A stretch of 64,000 bases of DNA from Ashinkailepas kermadecensis. Its lineage: Eukaryota > Arthropoda > Thecostraca > Neolepadidae. The notes beneath the pieces were generated by a model. That model searched no databases and was not told the DNA's origin. It was given only the letters and a program-made list of their open reading frames with translations. The position numbers and the translations under genes were made by a program. The stretch is taken from NCBI GenBank assembly GCA_034440615.1, contig JAOTOM010003170.1, forward strand, positions 62,001 through 126,000, written 5' to 3'. Within the stretch, counting starts at the first letter, position 1. Every line of letters begins with the position of its first letter. Below are positions 47,605-57,918 of the stretch, one piece after another.

Positions 47605-48119
47605 AGTACGGCAGCTGCCCGGCCTGCAGTGTAAGGTTGGTCCGTCTGTCCAGCCGAGCTGGCTAGACGACACTGCAGCTACCCGGTCTGCAGTCTGCAG
47701 CCGCCCGGTCTGCAGTCTGCAGCTACCCGGTCTGCAGTGTCAGGCTGATCCGTCTGTCCAGCTGAGTTGGCTGGACGACACTGCCGCTACCCGGTCTGCA
47801 GTGTGAGGTTGGTCCGTCTGTCCAGCTGGGCTGGCTGGACGACACTGCCGCTACCCGGTCTGCAGTGAGGTTGGTCCGTCTGTCCAGCTGGGCTGGCTGG
47901 ACGACACTGCAGCTACCCGGTCTGCAGTGTGAGGTTGGTCCGTCTGTCCAGCTGGGCTGGCTGGACGACACTGCCGCTACCCGGTCTGCAGTGTGAGGTT
48001 GGTCCGTCTGTCCAGCTGGGCTGGCTGGACGACACTGCAGCTACCCGGTCTGCAGTGTGAGGTTGGTCCGTCTGTCCAGCTGGGCTGGCTGGACGACACT
48101 GCCGCTACCCGGTCTGCAG
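47605..48119. repeat. 64-bp minisatellite, about 7 copies
   Basis: The unit contains gctacccggtctgcagtgtg, aggttggtccgtctgtccag and ctgggctggctggacgacac. The copy at about 47730 reads ggtctgcagtgtcaggctga, which is nearly the unit of the adjoining 18-bp array. Early copies are truncated (repeated ccggtctgcagtctgcag near 47690-47725). Confidence 0.95.
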
Positions 48120-49128
48120 TGTCAGGCCGGTCTACAGTGTCAGGCTGGTCTGCAATGTCAGGCTGGTCTGCAGTGTCAGGCTCGTTTGCAGTGTCAGGCT
48201 CGTTTGCAGTGTCAGGCCGGTCTGCAGTGTCAGGCTGGTCTGCAATGTCAGGCTGGTCTGCAGTGTCAGGCTCGTTTGCAGTGTCAGGCCGGTCTGCAGT
48301 GTCAGGCTGGTCTGCAATGTCAGGCTGGTCTGCAGTGTCAGGCTCGTTTGCAGTGTCAGGCTGGTCTGCAATGTCAGGCTGGTCTGCAATGTCAGGCTGG
48401 TCTGCAATGTCAGGCTGGTCTGCAGTGTCCGATTGGTCTGCAGTGTCAGGCTAGTATGCAGTGTCAGGCTGGTCTGCAGTGTCAGGCTGGTCTGTAGTGT
48501 CAGGCTGGTCTGTAGTGTCAGGCTGGTCTGCAGTGTCAGTCTGGTCTGCAGTGTCAGGCTGGTCTGCAGTGTCCGACTGGTCTTCAGTGTCAGGCTAGTC
48601 TGCAGTGTCAGGCTGTTCTGCAGTGTCAGGCTGGTTTGCAGTGTCAGGCTCGTTTGCAGTGTCAGGCTGGTCTGCAGTGTCAGGCTGGTCTGCAGTGTCA
48701 GGCTGGTCTGCAGTGTCAGGCTGGTCTGCAGTGTCAGGCTGGTCTGCAGTGTCAGGCTCGTTTGCAATGTCAGGCTGGTCTGCAGTGTCAGGCTCGTTTG
48801 CAGTGTCAGGCTGGTCTGCAGTGTCAGGCTCGTTTGCAGTGTCAGGCTCGTTTGCAGTGTCAGACTGGTCTGCAGTGTCAGGCTGGTCTGCAGTGTCAGG
48901 CTGGTCTGCAGTGTCAGGCTGGTCTGCAGTGTCAGGCTGGTCTGCAGTGTCCGACTGGTCTGCAGTGTCAGGCTAGTCTGCAGTGTCAGGCTGTTCTGCA
49001 GTGTCAGGCTCGTTTGCAGTGTCAGGCTAGTTTGCAGTGTCAGACTGGTCTGCAGTGTCAGACTGGTCTGCAGTGTCAGGCTGGTCTGCAGTGTCAGGCT
49101 GGTCTGCAGTGTCAGGCTGGCCTGCAGT
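48120..49128. repeat. 18-bp minisatellite, about 56 copies
   Basis: The unit is ggctggtctgcagtgtca with scattered variants ggctcgtttgcagtgtca, gactggtctgcagtgtcc and gcaatgtca. It begins directly at the end of the 64-bp array and shares its ggtctgcagtgt core. Frames of up to 301 codons are by-products. Confidence 0.97.
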
Positions 49129-49435
49129 GACAGGCCAGCAGAGCCGGCTTGTCACCGCAGTGGCACGGACGGCCGGCCAGCCTTCAGCCGACCTGCAGTG
49201 GCCATTCATACCGTGAACTCGCGCAGACACACGGCCGTCTGTCGACCTGGCACGTTCTCACGTGACCAGACCACAGGGGAGACGACCTCGGATGTGGCCT
49301 GCTGCCGCGCTGAGGACACGACCTCAGTGTTAAATTAGATTTGGAAGCCACATTGCTGCATGACAAGAGTGCACACCGGGCTATTGATAATGGCAGCCAC
49401 CTTGACGGTCGGGGCGCTAGATCGGCGCGTCTTGA
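49129..49435. other. Spacer
   Basis: Unique sequence of about 300 bp, nothing recognised. Confidence 0.4.
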
Positions 49436-49925
49436 CACCTGCCCACTGCCCAGCAAACCCTACAACCACCTCCACGGCGGTGGCGCCTGCCCACTGCCCA
49501 GCAAAACCTACAGCCACCTTCCCGGCGGCGACGCCTGCCAACTACCCAGCAGAACCTCCGGCCACCTTCCCGGCGGCGACGCCTGCCAACTGCCCAACAG
49601 AACCTCTGGCCACCCCCACGGCCGATGGCGCCTGCCCACTGCCCTGCAGAACCTCCCAGCAGAGCCGCCGGCCACCCCCACGGCGGCGGCGCCTGCCCAC
49701 TGCCCTGCACAACCTCCCAGCAGAGCCGCCGGCCACCCCCACGGCGGCGGCGCCTGCCCACTGCCCTGCACAACCTCCCAGCAGAGCCGCCGGCCACCCC
49801 CACGGCGGCGGCGCCTGCCCACTGCCCTGCACAACCTCCCAGCAGAGCCGCCGGCCACCCCCACGGCGGCGGCGCCTGCCCACTGCCCTGCACAACCTCC
49901 CAGCAGAGCCGCCGGCCACCTCCAC
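49436..49925. repeat. 48-bp then 61-bp GC-rich minisatellite, about 9 copies
   Basis: The left four units are about 45-48 bp (gcctgcccactgcccagcaa then acctacagccacc). The right five are 61 bp (gcctgcccactgccctgcac, aacctcccagcagagccgcc, ggccacccccacggcggcg). The 61-bp unit is the 48-bp unit with a tcccagcagagccgc-type insertion, so period growth can be read left to right. Confidence 0.95.
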
Positions 49926-51212
49926 GGCCGGCGGCCTGTGCTGCGGCACGGCCGTGGCGTCGGTCGGTCCGGCGCCGGCGCTCCGCAGTGCCCGCGGCAC
50001 CCGTCATCTCCAGCTCTGGCGCCGCCGCCACCGCCGCCGCCACCGCTGCCACCGCTGCCGCCGCACCATGGCCGACGACCGGCCGCGCCCACGCGCTGTT
50101 TACGCGCCTGATATCCGCTTGGGATGACCGGTCACGCGCGCGCACCGGGGACCGGCGACCATCCCCTCCCCCACCCACCCACTCCTGTGCAACCTCCGGT
50201 GCAATGGCAACAATGGCACTCGCTGTCGGCAGACGGTCAGGTGCGCCGCCGTCTCTGACCGACTCACTTTCACCCGTCCCCGTGCACGGACGGTGCGAAG
50301 TGTGCAGGACGCCCCGCCCGTGCACGCGCAGTTAGCATACCAATCCGTCGGCGACCGTGTTCGGCGAAAAGGAAGAGCGTGACGGGCGCTGCCGGCCCGT
50401 CACGACGGCGACGGCTCTGCCGAATACAAGTTGAGGACTTTGACAGAGCATGCTGATAGCTTTTGTCTGCAGGCTTCTCGGATTTATAAATGCAGAACGA
50501 GCGGGGAAATTGGCGAGCGCCATGGTCGCAACGACACTGACGCGATACATCGTTGTGCATTGCAGCCTTCAAATTATTACGATTGCTATTTGTGGGGTAG
50601 CTTCCCACAGGAAAGTGTATCTGTATCTGCCCAAGTGTATCTGCCAAGCATGAAATCAAGGGACACAGATAAACTGATAGCAACAACGAGCTGCCAATCC
50701 GAATCGACTCATATCACATTGGATCTGCTAAAGCGAGGATTTGTTGATGAAAATCATCCTACCGTACGACAAATCTTGATCGTTTTCGATGAGGAACTGC
50801 CTGTTTGAATGAGAACGCATGCTAGCCATGTTTTCCTGATCAGCCGACTCGATCACTGTCGCCAAAACCGGTCCCATGTTCCTGCTCATAGTGACTCCAA
50901 TGCCGGCCTGATCCAGATTCGTAGCCAGCCGAAATGGTCAGGGTGGCACAGGCACTTTCTGAACCGATCCTACCTAGTGCACGCTGCTAGGCGTAATGCT
51001 AAGGCAATTGTGGTACATATGGTTTGCTGCGGATGGGGCACGCATCCGCAGTGTCCCAGCCTGGCCGACTACGAGCCCAGACCGACCAGATGTGGAAGTC
51101 TCATTCCGACTTGTATCACCTTCCCTGCCCGTCAAGAGCTTCGCTGTCTGGCTATCTGTGCAGAGCGTGTGCTGGCTGTTCCGACTGTCTGTCGGGTGTT
51201 CAGCTGCCGGCT
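49926..51212. other. Unique sequence, nothing recognised
   Basis: GC-rich with a gccgcc-type run to about 50070, then average. Frames of up to 256 codons come from GC bias near the array. A plus frame at 50431-50808 (125 codons) is of normal composition but unassigned. Confidence 0.4.
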
Positions 51213-51405
51213 AGATCACCTTCCCAACTGCCCGCCAACTACTTACCTGATCCCATGTCCGACTACCTGTCCGACCACCTGTTCCGCTGTTTCTATGGTA
51301 GATCACCTTCCCAGCTACCTGTCCGACCACCTGTCCCGCTGTTTCTATGGTAGATCACCTTCCCAGCTACCTGTCCGACCACCTGTCCCGCTGTTTCTAT
51401 GGTAA
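51213..51405. repeat. 52-bp minisatellite, about 3.5 copies
   Basis: gatcaccttcccagctacct then gtccgaccacctgtcccgct and gtttctatggta repeat at 51301 and 51353; a diverged first unit starts near 51214. Confidence 0.93.
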
Positions 51406-51714
51406 TCTACCCAGCTGTTTGCTCCGGCGTCTCCGTCCGTTCAGCTTCCTGTCTGGCTGTGCAGAGTGCAGAGCGTCCAGTCAACACCGCCGGCGGCCCG
51501 CATGACGAGCGTGAGCTCGTGTGTGTACATTCGGCAGCGGCCGCCACTCAGCCGGAAGGCCATTCCGCTGCAGGCGGACCAGCAGGTGGGGGAGGGGGGA
51601 GGAGGGCAGTCCGCCCCCGTCGGCCATCAGTGAGATCGTATCTTCGACTTGCTGCCGAACTCGGCTGCGATGCGTGCGCGGGTGCGGTCAGCGTGGGACC
51701 CGGCCACGCTGTGG
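51406..51714. other. Spacer, GC-rich
   Basis: Unique sequence, nothing recognised. Confidence 0.4.
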
Positions 51715-52375
51715 TACCGAACTACGCCACGTTTGATACCTGACGACGGCACGAGTGGTGCCAAACCACGACACATGTGGTACCGAACCACGGTACGTGT
51801 GATACCTAACCACGGCACGTGTCATCCCTAGTCACGGCACGTGTGATGCCGAACCACGATACGTGTGCTACCTAACCACAGCACGTGTGCCACCTAACCA
51901 CGGCGCGTGTGATACCTAACCACAGCACGTGTGCTACCTAACCACGGCACGTGTGCTACCTAACTACGGCACGTGTGCTACCTAACTACGGCACGTGTGC
52001 TACCTAACCACAGCACGTGTGCCACCTAACCACGGCACGTGTTATACCTAACCACAGCACGTGTGCCACCTAACCACGGCACGTGTGATACCTAACCACG
52101 GCACGTGTGCTACCTAACCACGGCACGTGTGCCACCTAACCACGGCACGTGTACCACCTAACCACGGCACGTGTTATACCTAACCACAGCACGTGTGCCA
52201 CTAACCCGGCACGTGTGACCTAAAGGACGTGTGCTACCTAACCACAGCACGTGTGCCACCTAACCACGGCATGCGTGATACCTAACCACAGCACGTGTGC
52301 CACCTAACCATGGCACGTGTGCACCTAACCCGGCATGCGTGAACAACCAAGACGTGTGCCACCTAACCATGGCAC
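51715..52375. repeat. 22-bp minisatellite carrying CACGTG
   Basis: The unit is acctaaccacggcacgtgtg plus two bases (ct, at or cc). From about 51780 it is regular, with roughly 25 copies. Nearly every copy contains the palindrome cacgtg, the canonical E-box bound by bHLH factors. The right end (52200-52375) has truncated and mutated units. Confidence 0.96.
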
Positions 52376-52829
52376 GCATAGCGTCGTCGGCTAATCTGAC
52401 AGCAGCGATACTCGCTGATTCTTATCGATTGCACGGCACAGACCGCTCGCCCATCTCCCAACTTCCCCCATCCAGCAACAGGAGATGACACTGTTCCCGC
52501 AAACAAAAGATGCAAAAACGCACTCACAAACACGTCATGTACTGTCGGTGCATGTCTACCGCGCGGCCGCGTTGTATTTCTGCTGTTGGATTTACGGCCG
52601 CGTCGAATTTCCACCCGGCGGCTGATCGTATTGCACCGGACACGATCTGCCAGGCCACCTCCGGCGCAGTTCACGGTGGATCAAGTGCGTGATACTGCGG
52701 CCGACCGTGGCAGACCGCATGTTTATCGACGGGCTGCGTGCTTCACACGCATTCTCGAGCGCTTGAGATGTCCGCGACGATTTCGGTTCACGCGATGCTC
52801 CCGGTAGGCGACGACTGCGTCCCGGTGCT
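52376..52829. other. Unique sequence
   Basis: No recognised feature between the E-box array and the SINE. Confidence 0.4.
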
Positions 52830-53009
52830 GAGGCGGGGATGGCCGAGTGGTTAAGTTGTTGAGCTCTTGTGCCGGGTTCAACACTCGCACCACTCAGGAC
52901 AATTCCCAATCCCGCGGCCCACCGGCGACACAGTGTGGGCGGCGCCATTAGCCGTGATCGTGCATAAAGTGCGTCGAGAACCACCCAATAAACAAACAAA
53001 CAGAGAGTT
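52830..53009 (+). mobile_element. tRNA-derived SINE, family B, near-complete copy
   Basis: Head: gcggggatggccgagtggtt with a good polymerase III A-box (tggccgagtgg, 52840-52850), and ggttcaacact at 52875-52885 as B-box, 35 bp downstream. Body: gcggcccaccggcgacacag and gcggcgccattagccgtgat. Tail: ccacccaataaacaaacaaa, a CAAA-type repeat. The head resembles the D-arm region of Ser/Leu-type tRNAs, but no cloverleaf or intact acceptor stem is present. ccggtgct at 52822-52829 and 53010-53017 is a candidate 8-bp target-site duplication. A fragment of the same body occurs at 56812-56880. Confidence 0.88.
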
Positions 53010-53139
53010 CCGGTGCTCGGAGTAACTGAGCACCAATGCAACTCCCTCCAGACGAGCATGCCCACATTCGCGCCATCCGCCGCGTGCAGTGCCGGGCCGT
53101 CGGCGGTGTCCGCGGACAGCCCTGCGGCGTCATGTGGCG

Positions 53140-53878
53140 GGGTCATGGTCCGGGGCGCGTCTGGTCAGGCCTGGTCATGGTCCGGGGCGCGTCTGTTCAG
53201 GTCTGGTCTGGTCCGGGGCGCGTCTGGTCAGGCCTGGTCATGGTCCGGGACGCGTCTGTTCAGGTCTGGTCATGGTCCGGGACGCGTCTGGTCAGGTCTG
53301 GTCATGGTCCGGGACGCGTCTGGTCAGGTCTGGTCATGGTCCGGGACGCGTCTGGTCAGGTCTGGTCATGGTCCGGGACGCGTCTGGTCAGGCCTGGTCT
53401 GGTCCGGGGCGCGTCTGGTCAGGCCTGGTCATGGTCCGGGACGCGTCTGGTCAGGTCTGGTCTGGTCCGGGGCGCGTCTGGTCAGGTCTGGTCATGGTCC
53501 GGGACGCGTCTGGTCAGGCCTGGTCATGGTCCGGGGCGCGTCTAGTCAGGTCTGGTCATGGTCCGGGGCGCGTCTGGTCAGGTCTGGTCATGGTCCGGGA
53601 CGCGTCTGGTCAGGCCTGGTCTGGTCAGGCCTGGTCATGGTCCGGGACGCGTCTGGTCAGGTCTGGTCATGGTCCGGGGCGCGTCTGGTCAGGTCTGGTC
53701 ATGGTCCGGGGCGCGTCTAGTCAGGTCTGGTCATGGTCCGGGACGCGTCTGGTCAGGCCTGGTCTGGTCAGACCTGGTCTGGTCAGGCCTGGTCTGGTCC
53801 GGGGCGCGTCTGGTCAGGCCTGGTCTGGTCCGGGGCGCGTCTGGTGAGGCCTGGTCATGGTCCGGGGCGCGTCTGGTC
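53140..53878. repeat. 32-bp minisatellite, about 23 copies
   Basis: The unit is gacgcgtctggtcaggtctg then gtcatggtccgg; some units drop the catg (ctggtctggtcc) to give shorter periods, and a ggtctggtcaggcct block is amplified near 53760-53800. Confidence 0.96.
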
Positions 53879-54699
53879 GGCACGGCCGGACGATAATGGG
53901 AGCCGCCACCACGGCGGCCGGCCGTGCAGTGGACCGCCGGCGCAGACTCTCCGTCAGCACAGTCGTCGGACATAATGGCACGGCCTCGCCCGGGCGCGCC
54001 GGATAAAAACCGGCCGCCGCTCGTCATTATGACGAATCGAGGGCGGCAGCGGGACGGGCGCGATGACGGCGAGACGACATGCCCGATTTGTCTCCGAGGA
54101 CCAGTTGAGGACGAGTAGTTGATTGACGTTCGATTAGGGGCTCTCCGATTCCCGTGTCAGACGGGTCGGCGCGCCGAGCCACAAGAGGCGGCGGCGGTAT
54201 GGGTGCATTACCCCTCCCAGCTCCAACCTCCATCACTGCTGATCGTTCGCTTTACCACAAGCACGAACGACTCGGCATGCTGATATGCTCGCAGTCGCCG
54301 AGCTGAAAATGTGCTTCAGTGCAGCAGTGTTCTCTGATGAAGTCTTGCAGTGCACAAAACGTCAGCGCTATGAGCCGACAATGCCAAACATGTCACTGCG
54401 GTCACCGGAGAAAACGCGACAAGCGAGCGCGTAGAGTGGGTGAGTGAGTGCGAATTTGAGGATCCCACAACCTTAGAAGGACAGTCACGAGGAATTTTAT
54501 GGGCTATATATATATATATATAATTTCCCTCGACTCAATAGTTTCACGTCCCGAAAGTTGGGGACCATATCTCCCAAATCATACAATCATGTATAACATA
54601 ACCTTGCCCTAAACGAGCTTAGCTACTTAAATTTGGACCTCAGAGTTCATCTGTCACTTAGCTAATTAATCATATCGTAGTACAAATCACGGTATGGAG
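53879..54699. other. Unique sequence
   Basis: GC-rich to 54240, then AT-rich with a short (TA)n at 54508-54523. No recognised feature. Confidence 0.4.
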
Positions 54700-55760
54700 A
54701 TAGTTAAGCATGTGTGCAAGATACTGTCCGTAACGTGTACGATATACTGGACGTAACGAGTGCAGTATACTGTAAATGACGTGTGCCATATATTAACCAG
54801 AAAAGTATGATATACCGTCCGTGGCGCGCGCGATATACTGTAAATGAAGTATGCGATGTACTGTTTACATGTGAAATACCGCCCGCAAAGTGCTCGATGT
54901 ACTGCTAATGATGACGTGTGCTATATACTGGCCGAAACGCGTGATATACCGTTCGCAGCGTGCGCGATGTACTGTTAATGACGTGTTCCATATGCGGTCC
55001 GTAACGTGCAGGGGTGCACCCAGGATTTTCTCAACGTCACCCGAACTTGACAATACTACCTTTTTGTTGATCGTTTGACCTTTATTTTCAGAAAAGTTAT
55101 TTTCAAATCCAGTTATTTTTTAGACAGAAAATTGTTGACCGAAGGAGGGTTTGAGCAAAGCTCCTATATTTTCCGATTTTCAGGTTCCGAAAACGAAACG
55201 CTTTCGCAAAAATTCACAAATTTTGGACCCTAAAGGGCCCATGCCCCTTGGAACCGCCCTTGGCACGTCTACGGTCACGTGCGCAATACACTGTCCATAA
55301 CGAGGGCCATATATTGCCCGTAACGTCTGCGATATATTGCCAGTGACGCGTGATTCACAGTCCGTTACGTGTGCGACGTACCGTCCGTAACGTGCGCGAT
55401 ATATCGTCCGTATCGTGAGTGATATATCGTCCGTTACGTGTGCGACGTACCGTCCGTAACGTGCGCGATATATCGTCCGTAACGTGAGTGATATATCGTC
55501 CGTTACGTGTGCGACGTACCGTCCGTAACGTGCGCGATATATCGTCCGTAACGTGAGTGATATATCGTCCGCTACGTGTGCGACGTACCGTCCGTAACGT
55601 GCGCGATATATCGTCCGTAACGTGAGTGATATATCGTCCGTTACTTGTGCGACGTACCGTCCGTAACGTGCGCGATATATGGTCCGTAACGTGAGTGATA
55701 TGTCGTCCGTAACGTGAGTGATATAACGTCCTGTGGGGTATGCAATTCGTAGCGTGTATG
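54700..55760. repeat. 23-bp repeat with 69-bp trimeric higher-order unit
   Basis: Monomers of the type cgtccgtaacgtgcgcgata plus tat are degenerate from 54700. From about 55380 to 55720 three monomer types (cgtgcgcgatatatcg, cgtgagtgatatatcg, ttacgtgtgcgacgtac) alternate in fixed order, giving five 69-bp units. The junction cgatatatcg is a perfect palindrome. As 69 is 23 codons, a minus frame of 199 codons stays open. A non-repeat segment at 55011-55265 interrupts the array. Confidence 0.95.
55011..55265. mobile_element. MITE-like insertion in the 23-bp array
   Basis: An AT-rich 250-bp segment unlike the array, beginning ggggtgcacccaggattttc and ending ggaaccgcccttggcac, splits the 23-bp repeats. 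Its left end matches the element at 59190 in about 19 of 26 positions (gtggcgcaggcagaattttc). The ends resemble widespread short non-autonomous DNA transposons in animals. No clean target-site duplication or transposase. Confidence 0.5.
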
Positions 55761-56524
55761 ATATACAGTCGGTAAACATGTTACAATTCGTGGTGGAGCG
55801 TGATTACAACGGGAAAACCCGATGGAACTGAGCTCTGATATCCGATTCGGATTCGGCGATCGCAAATCTTGATGGAATTGCAGTGAAGCAAAATTCACAT
55901 CACTTGTAGGATATGACCATCAAGAAACATTAACACATCTGATGCTTCCTCGTTCTATGAAGACCATTTCATCGACTATCTTACAGAACCCATGCATTTA
56001 AAGAGCACTCCAAATTCCGGATGTTATTGTCCACGAAATTGGCACATACGCCATGTCTTACAAACGCCATGAAAACAAGACCAGCACTGATGAATTGAAC
56101 GACCAATTAAGAGGCGCAGCAGCGGCCGATTCTCGCGATCGGAGCACGAACGACATGAGCGCGATACTGCCGGCGGGCGCAGCATTCTTTGAACGCGGCT
56201 AAATCATTGTCGCATTTCCGCACGATCGGCGCCGAGATATGCGGCCGGCCGTCGCCGTCGGCGCGGGCGTCTCGTCGAGAGCCACGGCAGCTGGGCACCG
56301 CCCCGACACACGGCCCGCGCCCGTCCGCGAAGACCACACACACACACACACTGAACGGCGCTGTGAAGCGGAGCGCGGCCAAGGCGACGCGACAGATCGA
56401 CAGTCCGCCGTAACCAGATATGCCGACTGTTTGATCGAAACGCGGCGGTGTGGGCGGCGGGCCGTCCGCAGGCGGGCGATTGTGCGCCGGCTGCCGGCCG
56501 CTGGGCGCGGTCACTTGTGCGGCA
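55761..56524. other. Unique sequence, CpG-rich at right
   Basis: AT-rich to 56100, then CpG-rich from 56220 to 56520 with a short (CA)n at 56335-56351. No gene recognised. Confidence 0.4.
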
Positions 56525-57095
56525 GGGTCGTGACATCAGGGTCGTGTCGCCAGGGTCATGTCTTCATGGTCGTGTCGTCAGGATCGTGTCGCCAGGGTCA
56601 TGTCGTCAGGATCGTGTCGTCAGGATCGTGTCGCCAGGGTCATGTCGCCAGGGTCATATCTTCATGGTCGTGTCGTCAGGATCGTGTCGCCAGGGTCATG
56701 TCGCCAGGGTCATATCTTCATGGTCATGTCATCAGGATCGTGTCGTCAGGATCGTGTCGCCAGGGACATGTCGACAGGGTCATATATTTATGGTCATGTC
56801 ATCAGGATCGTGTGGTCGTCACTTTATGCACGATCACGGCTAATGGCGCCGCCCACACTGTTTCGCCAGTGGGCCGCGGGCCATGGTCGTGTCGTTAGGA
56901 TCGTGTCGCCAGGGTCATGTCGCTAAGGTCATTGCCAGGGTCGTGTCGTCAGGGCCATGTCGCCAGGGTCATATTGCCATGATTGTGTCGTTAGGGTCAT
57001 GTCGTCAGGGTCATGTCACCCGGGTCGTGTCGTCAGGGTCATATCGCCAGGGTCATGCCGCCAGTGTCGTGTCACGTCAGCAGGGTCATGTCACC
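56525..57095. repeat. 14-bp minisatellite, about 35 copies
   Basis: The unit is gggtcatgtcgcca with variants ggatcgtgtcgtca and gggtcatatcttca. It is interrupted at 56812-56880 by a piece of the family B SINE, after which the repeats resume. Confidence 0.94.
56812..56880 (-). mobile_element. SINE family B fragment inside the 14-bp array
   Basis: The plus sequence actttatgcacgatcacggc, taatggcgccgcccacactg and gtgggccgcggg is the reverse complement of 52912-52985 in the SINE at 52.8 kb, with a small deletion next to the tail side and a few substitutions. Neither tRNA head nor CAAA tail is present. Confidence 0.85.
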
Positions 57096-57439
57096 ACCGG
57101 CCTGGGTCAGGCCGCCCCCCCCCGCCGGGCGCCGGTGTGGTGTAGATAGCTGAGAGTTGGCGGGTCGGCCGCAATGGCACACCTGGTCGGTATATCTCAC
57201 AGGAGGGCCGGGTGTTGTGACATGCGCCCGGAGCGGCGGAGTCGGAAACGCCACCAGCCGGGTGAGCCACTGACGTGACATGACATGAGGTCACGTGACA
57301 TGGCGCGCCGCCGGCACCGGTCGAGGTGTATTTGCAGCGCGGCGTGGCTGCCGGTACCGTGAGCAGTCGCCAGGTACATTGACTCGATGGAAGGCTGCCT
57401 GGCGTAATCAGCTGGTGGAATCTCACCAGCTACTTGAAA
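57096..57439. other. Unique sequence
   Basis: GC-rich, nothing recognised; (C)8 at 57115. Confidence 0.4.
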
Positions 57440-57640
57440 TTCACGAGTGACGGAGTATTCGGTGGATACTATCGATGCTATTACGGCCGAAGCAGCTACG
57501 CACGTCTTCGAAAGAGCCAATAAAGATGATTGTTGCACCCTGTTCAATTTTCGAGGTTATTATGAAGTGGTAATCAATGCAGTGAGGGCTTAAACCTTTG
57601 TGAACTGGGAGCCCTGTGAGAAGAGCTTCAGTCGCTAGAT
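57440..57640 (-). mobile_element. Possible decayed LINE reverse-transcriptase fragment
   Basis: A 75-codon minus frame reads HKGLSPHCIDYHFIITSKIE then ATIIFIGSFEDVRSCFG and NSIDSIHRIL. The spacing resembles the GRST..ALH....IE......FLDIEGAFDNV segment of R1/jockey-type reverse transcriptases, but the catalytic Asp of the F.D motif is not preserved. Alternative: an exon of the gene starting at 57918 on the same strand, with CTTCTCACAG as acceptor. Neither can be settled by eye. Confidence 0.25.
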
Positions 57641-57852
57641 GAGGACGACGGAAATGTGTTACGGCCATGCAGCCTCAGGATACCGTTGACCACCAAAAGA
57701 CGAGCTCGGTGGCACGTGGCGCTCCATAGCCGGTGAGGACTCAGTGCCGGCAGAAGTCAGTCGCCACGGTTGTCGGCCGGCGTGGTGGTCAGTGAGCAAC
57801 GGCAACCGGAGCCGGCGCCAGCACGTGGGGTTGGTGCAGGGGCGACACTTAC

Positions 57853-57918
57853 CTGGGGCGAGCGGCCGGCGGCCAGGCCGGCCAGGCAGAGCGCCGCCAG
57901 CAGCGGCAGCCGCGTCAT
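57853..57918 (-). CDS. First coding exon of a secreted protein (signal peptide)
   Basis: The ATG at 57918 lies in a good Kozak context (ACCATGA). The 22 codons read MTRLPLLAALCLAGLAAGRS followed by PQ: a short basic n-region, a Leu/Ala hydrophobic core and a small-residue cleavage region (LAAG), that is, a textbook secretory signal peptide. The last codon is directly followed by a consensus donor, CAG|GTAAGT (intron from 57852), after a codon boundary (phase 0). Upstream sequence is strongly CpG-rich, as expected at a gene start. Short first exons holding only a signal peptide are common in animal genes for secreted or cuticular proteins. Downstream exons, to the left on this strand, are not recognised, so the product is unknown. 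Confidence 0.65.

Noticed and set aside
48433..49338. 301-codon plus frame with CSVRLV repeats
   Set aside because: Pure by-product of an 18-bp repeat; other frames are open as well.
52835..52905. tRNA gene (ggatggccgagtggttaag)
   Set aside because: A- and B-boxes are present but no cloverleaf or acceptor stem; the sequence continues into a SINE body and tail and has a second genomic copy.
54700..55779. 199-codon frame with a 23-residue repeat
   Set aside because: The 69-bp higher-order unit is 23 codons by arithmetic; composition follows the repeat.
57072..57281. Downstream exon of the signal-peptide gene
   Set aside because: No frame with a matching phase-0 acceptor and recognisable domain could be defended.
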